DNA from: Euryarchaeota archaeon UBA53
Lineage (GTDB): Archaea > Thermoplasmatota > Poseidoniia > Poseidoniales > Poseidoniaceae
Direction: 5' to 3'
Assembly: GCA_002507425.1 (NCBI GenBank)
Contig: DAZU01000009.1
Coordinates: 732-9,624, forward strand
DNA length: 8,893 nt
The translations under genes were made by a program, and so were the position numbers. Shown here in pieces: positions 1 through 6,110 of this stretch (position 1 is the first letter of the stretch; each line of letters opens with the position of its first letter). The notes under the pieces were generated by a model that was not told the DNA's origin, did no database searches, and saw only the letters and a list, made by a program, of their open reading frames with translations.

Positions 1-174
1 GTAGGAATTTCTGGAGCAATACAACATTTGGCAGGAATGAGATCTTCGAAGTATATCGTTGCGATAAATAAAGATGCAGACGCACCAATCTTCTCGCATG
101 CTGACTATGGTATAGTCGCCACTTGGGAAGAAACTCTTCCCGTGTTAGAGAGTGCTCTTTCATCCATGATGTGA
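1..174 (+). CDS. etfA: Electron transfer flavoprotein alpha subunit, C-terminal end (5' truncated by window)
   Basis: The visible 57 codons in frame 1 end in ATG ATG TGA. They encode the C-terminal FAD-binding part of ETF alpha: VGISGAIQHLAGM, followed by KYIVAINKDADAPIFSHADYGIVA, is the family signature around the flavin, familiar from the human and bacterial proteins. ETF alpha pairs with ETF beta in the cytoplasm. It carries electrons from acyl-CoA and other flavin dehydrogenases to an ETF:quinone oxidoreductase, which suggests fatty-acid or amino-acid oxidation. The N-terminal two thirds, and probably etfB, lie left of the window. The gene converges on the hydrolase gene with only three bases between stop codons, and its last codons form one arm of an inverted repeat. 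Identification is strong although only the end is present. Confidence 0.93.
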   Translation, partial: VGISGAIQHLAGMRSSKYIVAINKDADAPIFSHADYGIVATWEETLPVLESALSSMM

Positions 175-187
175 AATTCACATCATG
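165..187. repeat. Perfect inverted repeat across two convergent stop codons
   Basis: The arms CATGATGTGAA (165-175) and TTCACATCATG (177-187) are exact reverse complements around the single base A176. Both genes end in ATG ATG stop (TGA), so each arm contains the final two Met codons and stop of one gene. As RNA, either transcript could fold a stem of about 10 bp with a 3-nt loop at its end. A role as a bidirectional terminator or 3'-end stabiliser is inference; no T-run follows on either strand. Confidence 0.7.
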
Positions 188-900
188 AAATCGCTGGGAT
201 TAAATCGGCCGGTCAGAAAAGGATTAGTCCTTTTTTCTATACCTACTTCAGTCATAGGTCCATGTCCTGGGTGAACTATTGTATCTTCACTCAATGTTAG
301 GATTCTATTTTTTATCATCCGCAATAGTAACTCCATATCTCCACCAGAGTTTGGTAGATCAGTTCTCCCTATAGACCCTTGAAATAGAGCATCTCCAGAA
401 AATAGATGATCTGGCCCATCAGAGTTTTTCAATCTTAAACTACAACTGCCGAGGGAGTGACCCGGCGTGTGAAGTATCTCAAAATCAAAACCTGCAAATT
501 CGTAAGTATCTCCATGGTCCCACGTGTTTTCTGCAATAGCTGGTTTTGGAACCGATATACCCCACCTTGCGGCAGATTGTTGAACAAGACTTTGCAAGTG
601 AAAATCATCCTTGTGAAGCCACCATTCTAATCCATAATGCTCTTTAAAAAAGGGAATATGTCCACTATGGTCAAAATGTGCATGCGTATTTAGTAAAGCA
701 ACTACATTTCTTCTTCCGTCATACTTGCCAATTAAATTGTCAGGGTTTCCTATTCCAGAATCTATCCACTGAATAATCCTATCAGAATCTCCTCCGCCAT
801 CAACAATTATTGTTTCGCCTGAGTCGGTATTTGTGATTACACTGCATCTTTGTTCAAGGGGTGTGACCATGAAATGTGCTATCGAAATATTAGTTTGCAT
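178..900 (-). CDS. Metallo-beta-lactamase-fold hydrolase, glyoxalase II (GloB-like)
   Basis: This is a 240-residue cytoplasmic protein with the full metal-ligand set of the family. It has THAHFDH at residues 72-78 (HxHxDH), HTPGHS with the ligand His near 148, SGDALF with the bridging Asp near 170, and HPGHG with the last ligand His near 213. The run SGDALFQGSIGRTDLP is typical of the hydroxyacylglutathione hydrolase-like branch, which cleaves thioesters using a two-metal (Zn/Fe) site. The true substrate is unknown, since archaea of this kind usually lack glutathione. I chose the ATG at 900, one base after the stop of the upstream propeller gene; an in-frame TTG at 909 would overlap that gene and is less likely. 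The tight spacing implies co-transcription with the propeller gene. The family call is firm; the reaction is not. Confidence 0.9.
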   Translation of the reverse strand: MQTNISIAHFMVTPLEQRCSVITNTDSGETIIVDGGGDSDRIIQWIDSGIGNPDNLIGKYDGRRNVVALLNTHAHFDHSGHIPFFKEHYGLEWWLHKDDFHLQSLVQQSAARWGISVPKPAIAENTWDHGDTYEFAGFDFEILHTPGHSLGSCSLRLKNSDGPDHLFSGDALFQGSIGRTDLPNSGGDMELLLRMIKNRILTLSEDTIVHPGHGPMTEVGIEKRTNPFLTGRFNPSDFMM

Positions 901-901
901 C

Positions 902-2338
902 TTACTCAATCCTGATACTCACTGAATCCGACGACCATCTATCATCCTTGTCTTTAATCCTAAGTTCTAGTCTGTGCAGACCTATTGGTAATCTTACTTT
1001 CACTATTTTGGAATCTGAGATCTCCCTGCCTGAATCATCAACCCAAGACCAAGATATAACTCTCTCTTGTGTATCTATAGTCTCACTTCCGTCTAGAGTG
1101 ATAATTGCCGTTCCATCATCGCTTGATTGAACAAATTGGTCGCCTCCAGCATTTGCGGTTGGTGCGATAATCTCATCAGCATCGAGTGATAGTGCCAACA
1201 TCAAATCCTCCTCATCTTCTAATGGTTGCTCAGAGTTTATTTCGTCATTTAGAGCATCAAGTAAACCGGATTGGTCTGGTTGCTTACCAAGTGAGATTCC
1301 TGCTAAATCTTCGATTGATATCTCATTTCCGTAAAGTTCCTGTGCATCAATTTCTATTGCTGGCGCCTCTCCCCAGTCATCAAGTGAAGAAGATTCTTCA
1401 ACTACTGGAACAGCCTCAACAGTTGCGTCAATAAGAACAACAGGTTCAGATTCAGTAAAGTCATTTTGATCACTGCCTCCAATTAGAACAGATTTACCCT
1501 CACTATCCGATGAAACATATTCAACCATACCTTGTGTTTCTACGGACCATTTTATACCGTCTTTTTCGATTTTATGCAGATGAAACCAGCAACTAGCTAA
1601 GCAGTATTCTCCGTAGTTCAGGATAGTATTCACTGGATGTTCCAACTCGGCTACTACCGCATCAAGAAACATTATGCCACCCATATCCAAACCCATCCAA
1701 GGGCCGTCAATAGAAATCACTCTTCGTCGAACATCAAATCTTCGTTCCAGATTCCCATTGGTCCAAAACTCAACCTCAAGCGCTTCTTCTTCACCTGGAA
1801 CCAAACCATGACCTTCTCTCGCTACCACTAATACTTCATCATTCCACCCTATCGCGGTTATTCTTTCTCCAACATCTCCTCTTTGAGGCCGCTCCCAGAG
1901 TTTTTCACCATGGTGTGAGTAACAACTTACTGCTCCAGATTCTGTCGCAATGGCGACGCTTTTGCCAACAGCTGTATACAATACAGAGCTTTCGTTAACA
2001 TCCCAAACATCACCATTTGGATTAATCACACTAGCACGCCCCAAACCATCAATAATCACCGCTGTGTCTAGATTTCCTATGATCTTCTCTACACCGGTTT
2101 CATATTCTTTAAATCCACTTTGTTCACTATTATGATATGTGTATAGCCCGTCAATTGTTCCAACTAAAAGGACTCCATTTGGGAATTCAAACATACTAGA
2201 GATACGAGATATCTTGAATTCACTTTCTCCTATCACCAATCTTCCATCTTCTTGTCCAAATGAAAGTTCTCTCCCACTACTTAATGCCGTAACCGTTGCA
2301 TTGGTCGAGAACTTTTTCTGGACTGGAACAGTCAGCAT
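902..2338 (-). CDS. Beta-propeller-like protein with acidic linker and C-terminal PKD-like domain
   Basis: This is a 478-residue protein without a named homologue that I recognise. Residues about 1-300 consist of short beta-strand units typical of PQQ/WD-type propellers, for example GVLLVGTIDGLYTY (55-68), AIATESGAVSCYSHHGEKLW (129-148) and SVLIGGSD (283-290). Residues about 305-392 form a strongly acidic, low-complexity linker rich in Glu and Asp. Residues about 394-478 look like a PKD/Ig-like domain: ANAGGDQ, then ITLDGSETID, ISWSWVDD and a closing LRIKDKDDRWS. No signal peptide or membrane segment is visible, although PKD domains are mostly extracellular. The ATG at 2338 is supported by an AGGTG motif 6 bases upstream. 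It is the first gene of a probable two-gene unit with the hydrolase that follows after 1 base. The function is unknown; a scaffold or binding role is only a guess. Confidence 0.75.
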   Translation of the reverse strand: MLTVPVQKKFSTNATVTALSSGRELSFGQEDGRLVIGESEFKISRISSMFEFPNGVLLVGTIDGLYTYHNSEQSGFKEYETGVEKIIGNLDTAVIIDGLGRASVINPNGDVWDVNESSVLYTAVGKSVAIATESGAVSCYSHHGEKLWERPQRGDVGERITAIGWNDEVLVVAREGHGLVPGEEEALEVEFWTNGNLERRFDVRRRVISIDGPWMGLDMGGIMFLDAVVAELEHPVNTILNYGEYCLASCWFHLHKIEKDGIKWSVETQGMVEYVSSDSEGKSVLIGGSDQNDFTESEPVVLIDATVEAVPVVEESSSLDDWGEAPAIEIDAQELYGNEISIEDLAGISLGKQPDQSGLLDALNDEINSEQPLEDEEDLMLALSLDADEIIAPTANAGGDQFVQSSDDGTAIITLDGSETIDTQERVISWSWVDDSGREISDSKIVKVRLPIGLHRLELRIKDKDDRWSSDSVSIRIE

Positions 2339-2344
2339 CGATTA

Positions 2345-2349
2345 CACCT
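2345..2349 (-). promoter_or_regulatory. Ribosome-binding site of the propeller gene
   Basis: On the minus strand AGGTG lies 6 bases before the ATG at 2338. It matches the archaeal anti-Shine-Dalgarno and supports that start codon. Confidence 0.55.
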
Positions 2350-2387
2350 GAAGAGTAGGTTATAGATGATATTCGCGCTAACATATG

Positions 2388-2396
2388 AAATATAAT
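2388..2396 (-). promoter_or_regulatory. Possible TATA box for the propeller-hydrolase unit
   Basis: The 96-bp gap between purF and the propeller gene is AT-rich and contains ATTATATTT on the minus strand. Its centre is about 54 bases upstream of the ATG. Transcription starting about 26 bases downstream would leave a leader of roughly 28 bases, enough to hold the AGGTG site. This is assigned by pattern and spacing only. Confidence 0.4.
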
Positions 2397-2434
2397 GTCA
2401 AATAATCAATGGATTAATCCTAGTAGAGAAAGGG

Positions 2435-3964
2435 TTACTCATCGTTGTGTAAACCTATCATGCCTTCATTTACACTTCCGTTGGATTTTGCCGAGTCGTT
2501 TCTTGCCAACTCCAATTTTTCAAGATACTCACTGGTTACGTCACCGGTTACATACTCGCCGCTGAAACAACTTGTATCCCATGACTGCTCGCCATTTATG
2601 CTTGTGACTTCTACTAAATCTTCGAGTGTTTGATAGAATATTTTGTCCGCTCCAATTTCTTTACCGATTTCTTTAATCGTTCTACCATTAGCAATAAATT
2701 CAGACACGGCGGGCATGTCAATTCCATACACGTTTGGATATCTTACCGGAGGAGCGGCAGATGCGAAATATACCTTTTTAGCCCCAACCTCTCTTGCCAT
2801 CTCTACTATTTGTGCAGAGGTATTTCCTCTTACAATTGAATCATCTACTAGCAATACATTCTTCCCCGCAAATTCGTGGGGTATAGCATTTAGTTTTCTG
2901 CGCACGGATTTCTTTCGTATAGCCTGTCCGCCCATGATGAATGTTCTTCCAATATACCTATTCTTGACAAAACCCTCTCGGTATTCTACATTTAGTGCGT
3001 TAGCCATTTGTAGCGCAGCATATCTTCCTGAGTCAGGAACAGGAATCACAGCATCGATATCATGTTCTGGAAATTCTTCCCTAATCCTCTCAGCCAATCT
3101 TTGTCCTTGGTTTAATCTTGCTTGGTAGACAGATATTCCATCTATAATCGAATCAGGTCTCGAGAGATATACATGCTCAAATATGCATGGTGAATGATTA
3201 ATTTCTTCGGCACACTGCTGGGAGAAGATTTGACCTGAAGATGTTATGAATATCGCTTCGCCGGGCTCTACATCTCTCACAACCTCAAATCCGAGAGCGT
3301 GAATTGCAACTGATTCGCTCGCTATAATCCACTCAGTCTCCCCTTCAATCTCTCGGCTACCATAAATTAGAGGGCGTATTCCATTTGGATCTCTAAACGC
3401 TAATATGCCATACCCTGAGATTAAGGAAACACATGCATACCCACCTGTAATTTGTTTGTGTAATGCACTTACGGCTGAAAATATAGTATTTACATCAACA
3501 TGTAATTCTCCATCAATATTCAAGTTATGAGTTCTGGTATGCAACTCCATCGCAAGTAAATTGAGAAGCAACTCTGAGTCGGAGGTGGTGTTTACATGTC
3601 TTCTATGTTCGCTTGTCAACAATAATTTGATTTCATCTGCATTCGTTAAGTTTCCATTGTGCGCTAATGAAATCCCAAATGGATAATTTACGTAGAAAGG
3701 TTGCGCTTCAGCAGCAGATGATGAGCCCGCTGTTGGATATCTAACGTGACCTATACCAATAGACCCAACTAAATTTTGCATGTGCCTTTTGTAAAACACA
3801 TCCTTGACTAATCCATTTGATTTTCTCAGGTGATATTTCCCTTCATATTCCGTCATAATTCCAGCGGCATCTTGTCCTCTGTGCTGAAGCACTGTAAGGC
3901 CATCATATAGAAGTTGATTTATGTGATAACCACGCCTACCGACGAGACCAATTATTCCACACAT
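2435..3964 (-). CDS. purF: Amidophosphoribosyltransferase (glutamine PRPP amidotransferase)
   Basis: This 509-residue enzyme catalyses the first committed step of purine synthesis: PRPP plus glutamine gives phosphoribosylamine. The start at 3964 is chosen because it gives MCGIIG, placing the catalytic nucleophile Cys2 directly after Met with no propeptide; a GTG 27 bases upstream would bury it. The N-terminal Ntn glutaminase domain shows HVRYPT (73-78), HNGN (102-105) and the TSDSE segment (127-131). The phosphoribosyltransferase domain has the PRPP loop LLVDDSIVRGNTS (371-383). The Fe-S cluster ligands of the Bacillus type are not all present: PNVYGID replaces the Cys-containing form and only one Cys (466) remains of the C-terminal pair. 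The sequence follows the E. coli-type enzyme closely throughout, including FYVNYPFGISLAHNGNLTNA and ASAAPPVRYPNVYGIDMP, which suggests bacterial ancestry. It lies 62 bases downstream of eL37 and has a possible promoter of its own. Confidence 0.97.
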   Translation of the reverse strand: MCGIIGLVGRRGYHINQLLYDGLTVLQHRGQDAAGIMTEYEGKYHLRKSNGLVKDVFYKRHMQNLVGSIGIGHVRYPTAGSSSAAEAQPFYVNYPFGISLAHNGNLTNADEIKLLLTSEHRRHVNTTSDSELLLNLLAMELHTRTHNLNIDGELHVDVNTIFSAVSALHKQITGGYACVSLISGYGILAFRDPNGIRPLIYGSREIEGETEWIIASESVAIHALGFEVVRDVEPGEAIFITSSGQIFSQQCAEEINHSPCIFEHVYLSRPDSIIDGISVYQARLNQGQRLAERIREEFPEHDIDAVIPVPDSGRYAALQMANALNVEYREGFVKNRYIGRTFIMGGQAIRKKSVRRKLNAIPHEFAGKNVLLVDDSIVRGNTSAQIVEMAREVGAKKVYFASAAPPVRYPNVYGIDMPAVSEFIANGRTIKEIGKEIGADKIFYQTLEDLVEVTSINGEQSWDTSCFSGEYVTGDVTSEYLEKLELARNDSAKSNGSVNEGMIGLHNDE

Positions 3965-4015
3965 GTATCTCGCCTGTGTTGGTCTAGACACTGGGGCTTT
4001 ACAGCCATTTCCCTA

Positions 4016-4026
4016 GTATCTTATAT
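4016..4026 (-). promoter_or_regulatory. Possible TATA box for purF
   Basis: Immediately after the eL37 stop codon the minus strand reads ATATAAGATAC, centred about 57 bases before the purF ATG. A start site about 25 bases downstream would give a leader of roughly 30 bases. The only ribosome-site-like motif there, AGGCGA, is weak. purF may alternatively be read through from eL37. Confidence 0.4.
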
Positions 4027-4200
4027 CTAAGGACGATGACTTTTCTTGGACCAGCTATATGATCTCATCTTTGCAGTTGCTCCGTATCCGCAAGCTGCAC
4101 AATACCCTTTCTGTTTGTGATATGAGTTTTTACCACATCTTCGGCACCGAATGTGAGTGGTTTTCTGTCTCTTACCCATGGAGGGTGTGCCCTTTGACAT
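4027..4200 (-). CDS. rpl37e: Large-subunit ribosomal protein eL37 (L37e)
   Basis: This is a 57-residue zinc-ribbon protein of the archaeal/eukaryotic 50S/60S subunit. It begins MSKGTPSMGKRQK, the characteristic N-terminus of archaeal L37e. It keeps both Cys pairs, C19/C22 in CRRCGK and C34/C37 in CAACG, and ends with the basic RSYSWSKKSHRP tail that contacts rRNA. The ATG at 4200 is selected over an upstream in-frame start at 4248 because of the family N-terminus and because AGGTGA lies 4 bases before it. In many archaea an Lsm (Sm-like) gene sits directly upstream of eL37; here its place is taken by two membrane-protein genes. The gene is normal in length and intact. Confidence 0.97.
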   Translation of the reverse strand: MSKGTPSMGKRQKTTHIRCRRCGKNSYHKQKGYCAACGYGATAKMRSYSWSKKSHRP

Positions 4201-4204
4201 GATA

Positions 4205-4210
4205 TCACCT
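4205..4210 (-). promoter_or_regulatory. Ribosome-binding site deciding the eL37 start
   Basis: On the minus strand AGGTGA stands 4 bases upstream of the ATG at 4200. The same motif with the same spacing occurs before eL42 and eS27, so it looks like the strong initiation signal of this genome. Confidence 0.7.
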
Positions 4211-4257
4211 AACGGGACGGCCACCGGCCCTCCCTTTATCAAACCCACGGACAGTCA

Positions 4258-4716
4258 TTATTCCTCATCATCTAAGAATAAAAGTCTCCTTTTTCTTCCC
4301 GTAATCATTGCAAACGTGAAACCAATTGCTAATGCAGATGCAAGTATCATTGCAGATGAAGTAACTAATCCATGCACTATATTCATTAGCATTTGTGCTC
4401 GCAAGCCGCTGTTTGCTTCAAGCAGGAGATCCTCTTTTGATATGAGCAGCCAAGCGACAATCAAGCCGATAAAGATTGCACATAACATTCCTATTAGTGG
4501 GGCGAATGGCCTGTGACGTGAATCAGCGTAGAAAAACAAATTCCCAATGAGTATCAGCCCAACTAAAACGTATGAGGTAAGTATCGCGTTCCCAAATCTC
4601 TTGAATGACTCATCATGTAAGTCATCTCCAAAAGAAACGTTAATTGAAATTATAACCAATACTGGGAGTAATGCAGCCAGCATTAGCAATTTCCAGGATG
4701 CTCTGGGTTGCTTCAT
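4258..4716 (-). CDS. Unknown four-helix membrane protein
   Basis: This 152-residue protein matches no family I recognise. It has four likely membrane segments at about 9-28, 44-63, 72-92 and 113-138. A positively charged N-terminus (MKQPRASWK) and a basic-then-acidic C-terminal tail (GRKRRLLFLDDEE) suggest both ends are cytoplasmic. A polar, acidic loop DDLHDESFKR (31-40) separates helices 1 and 2. Its ATG overlaps the TGA of the upstream membrane gene by 4 bases (ATGA), and GGTGA lies 6 bases before it, so the two genes are almost certainly translated from one message and may form a complex. eL37 follows after 57 bases. It is real by its coding pattern and coupling; the function is open. Confidence 0.8.
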   Translation of the reverse strand: MKQPRASWKLLMLAALLPVLVIISINVSFGDDLHDESFKRFGNAILTSYVLVGLILIGNLFFYADSRHRPFAPLIGMLCAIFIGLIVAWLLISKEDLLLEANSGLRAQMLMNIVHGLVTSSAMILASALAIGFTFAMITGRKRRLLFLDDEE

Positions 4717-5576
4717 TCATCCTCACCAACAATGTGTTTCTTTGCTAAATTTACCACGTAATCTATCTCTTCTCCTGTCGGAGGATGCGTATTTTTTGGC
4801 GGAGGCAAAGATCTTTCATATCCCCAAATAACCGTTGCGAATACTCCTAAAGCAACACCTGCTCCAATTAGAGAACCAAATATATCAGCGGCTGCCAACC
4901 AGAGATAGTCCTGAAATTCTTCAGCGGATATTTTCTCGCCGTCAAATATTATGCCAGCAATTGCTATACCAGCCATGAATACTGAAAATGCTGATAATTT
5001 CACAGCCTCGAGACCTCTTTCATCTCCATAACTTAAGAGGGCTATTGCGGATAGAGAGGAGAGTGATGTTGAGAATAATAAGAACGTGGGCCAGAATACA
5101 ATCCAGTAAGGATTTACCTGCCCATCTCTCCATGTTGGAGTAAGGTTGCTCCAATGCATAAGACAGAAAATCAGTAACGAAAACAAGACCGCTGCAAATC
5201 CGGTTAATCGAGCGCTAGAATCGAGTTTGCCAACAGGAACATTACCTCCGAAAACTGCCCCATACATCCCATAGCACATGAGTATCGCTGGCCCGCTTAT
5301 CCATAGCAATAGGTGTCCGGCTGCGGATGAGTCTGAGCTTGGTACGGTCCATGATGAGGCCATCACTAAAATAAGGCCAGATATTGAGAATACAAATCCT
5401 GTTTTTTTCGCTTTCCCGCTTACAGAGAACCACATTCCAAGTGGTATAAGCATCAACGGTATCCAGAACCAGATTGCGGCATCCAGCATTGAATCCATGC
5501 ATGGACGGCAACGATGAGATTTATGAACATCACCGGTATTTTGTAATTCAGTAGCGTGATTTCGTTTTCGTGACAT
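4713..5576 (-). CDS. Unknown multi-pass membrane protein with N-terminal CxxC
   Basis: This is a 287-residue protein with about seven likely membrane segments, near 31-52, 61-77, 88-110, 125-143, 156-181, 195-212 and 226-253. A hydrophilic N-terminus of about 28 residues precedes them; it is rich in His, Lys and Arg and holds CRPC (23-26). The C-terminal tail (about 255-287, with PPPKNTHPPTGEE) is hydrophilic. I do not recognise a family. The ATG at 5576 is supported by GGTGA 4 bases upstream; Met27 or Met30 would give a shorter form without CxxC but lack a ribosome site. The gene overlaps the next membrane gene by 4 bases and is divergent from eL42 across 53 bases, so it heads the minus-strand run that continues into eL37. 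Its function and any metal or redox role for CRPC are unknown. Confidence 0.8.
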   Translation of the reverse strand: MSRKRNHATELQNTGDVHKSHRCRPCMDSMLDAAIWFWIPLMLIPLGMWFSVSGKAKKTGFVFSISGLILVMASSWTVPSSDSSAAGHLLLWISGPAILMCYGMYGAVFGGNVPVGKLDSSARLTGFAAVLFSLLIFCLMHWSNLTPTWRDGQVNPYWIVFWPTFLLFSTSLSSLSAIALLSYGDERGLEAVKLSAFSVFMAGIAIAGIIFDGEKISAEEFQDYLWLAAADIFGSLIGAGVALGVFATVIWGYERSLPPPKNTHPPTGEEIDYVVNLAKKHIVGEDE

Positions 5577-5629
5577 TCCGTCACCACTAAATATGGGACG
5601 CTAGTGGCCCGAATGCTTAAGGTGATAAC
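5577..5629. promoter_or_regulatory. Divergent promoter region between membrane pair and eL42 operon
   Basis: This 53-bp spacer must serve both directions. For the plus strand, CTAAATATG (5587-5595) is a reasonable box A about 25 bases before a start site near 5616. AGGTGA (5620-5625) then lies 4 bases before the eL42 ATG. For the minus strand, TGGTGA (5581-5586 on the complement) lies 4 bases before the ATG at 5576, while its TATA element is poor (around 5616-5622). The assignments rest on pattern and spacing alone. Confidence 0.5.
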
Positions 5630-5914
5630 ATGGTAAAGATGCCAAGACAAGTCAAAAGGTATAGCCCTAGTGCTGGCAAGCACACAATGCACACCGTTGA
5701 GCGCGTTAAAAAGAAGCGAGCCAGTGAACTCAAATGGGGTCAAAGGAGATTCCGAAGAGTCATGGCTGGATACCGAGGTTTCCCTCGTCCTAAACCAGAC
5801 GGTAGGGAGAAACCAACAAAGAGAGTAAACATTCTATTCAGGTGCACAGAGACAGGTAAAGCACATTATGCTCCTTGCCAGAGAGCAAAGAAATTCGAAT
5901 TGGTTGATAATTAG
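5630..5914 (+). CDS. rpl44e: Large-subunit ribosomal protein eL42 (L44e), zinc-finger-degenerate
   Basis: This is a 94-residue protein of the archaeal/eukaryotic large subunit, where the family sits near the E site. Family hallmarks are the MPR N-terminus, GKHTMHTV (16-23), GQRRFRR (37-43), GYRGFPRPKP (47-56), KPTKRVNILFRC (61-72) and the closing KKFEL (87-91). The usual zinc ligands are largely gone: where archaeal L44e has CPxC in the YCPYCKKHT region this protein reads SPSA (12-15), and the second CxxC reads CTET (72-75), so one ligand position of four remains. A further Cys is at 83. The ATG at 5630 has AGGTGA 4 bases before it. It is the first gene of the eL42-eS27-aIF2alpha-Nop10-PAC2 string. 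The gene is otherwise full length, so it is probably a functional zinc-free form. Confidence 0.95.
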   Translation: MVKMPRQVKRYSPSAGKHTMHTVERVKKKRASELKWGQRRFRRVMAGYRGFPRPKPDGREKPTKRVNILFRCTETGKAHYAPCQRAKKFELVDN

Positions 5915-5918
5915 GTGA
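5913..5918 (+). promoter_or_regulatory. Ribosome-binding site of eS27 overlapping the eL42 stop
   Basis: AGGTGA begins inside the TAG stop of eL42 and lies 4 bases upstream of the ATG at 5923. This fixes the eS27 start and suggests translational coupling. Confidence 0.65.
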
Positions 5919-5922
5919 AAAA

Positions 5923-6093
5923 ATGACATCGTTATTCTTCAAAGTATCCTGCAGAGACTGCTCTGCTGAGAGTATTATATTTTCAAAAGCTACTACAACA
6001 ATCATATGCACAGTATGTGGCTCTACTTTGACAAACCCTGCTGGAGGCAAGGCCCAGTTGGTCGGCTGCGATGTCGTCGAGGCCCTTGAGTGA
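5923..6093 (+). CDS. rps27e: Small-subunit ribosomal protein eS27 (S27e)
   Basis: This 56-residue zinc-ribbon protein of the 30S/40S subunit begins MTSLFFKVSCRDC. It has the expected two Cys pairs, C10/C13 and C29/C32 in ICTVCGSTL. The phrases FFKVSCRDC, IIFSKATT and NPAGGKAQLVGC match the archaeal S27e pattern (CxxC, then 15 residues, then CxxC). Unlike the neighbouring eL42 its zinc site is intact. The gene lies 8 bases after the eL42 stop and 17 bases before the aIF2-alpha ATG, in the conserved archaeal translation operon. Its length is normal for the family. Confidence 0.95.
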   Translation: MTSLFFKVSCRDCSAESIIFSKATTTIICTVCGSTLTNPAGGKAQLVGCDVVEALE

Positions 6094-6110
6094 ATGGAAG
6101 GAAGTCCTCC

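Noticed and set aside
2643..3128. Plus-strand open frame of 161 codons
   Set aside because: It lies wholly antisense to purF, whose motifs leave no doubt about the coding strand; its composition is that of a shadow frame.
3962..3991. Upstream GTG start for purF
   Set aside because: It would add nine residues before the catalytic Cys2, and the added residues do not resemble a processed propeptide.
4157..4516. Plus-strand open frame of 119 codons
   Set aside because: It is antisense to the eL37 start and the four-helix membrane gene, with no motif and no ribosome-binding site.
5453..5743. Minus-strand open frame of 96 codons across the divergent spacer
   Set aside because: It overlaps the first membrane gene in another frame and the eL42 start on the opposite strand; no family signal.
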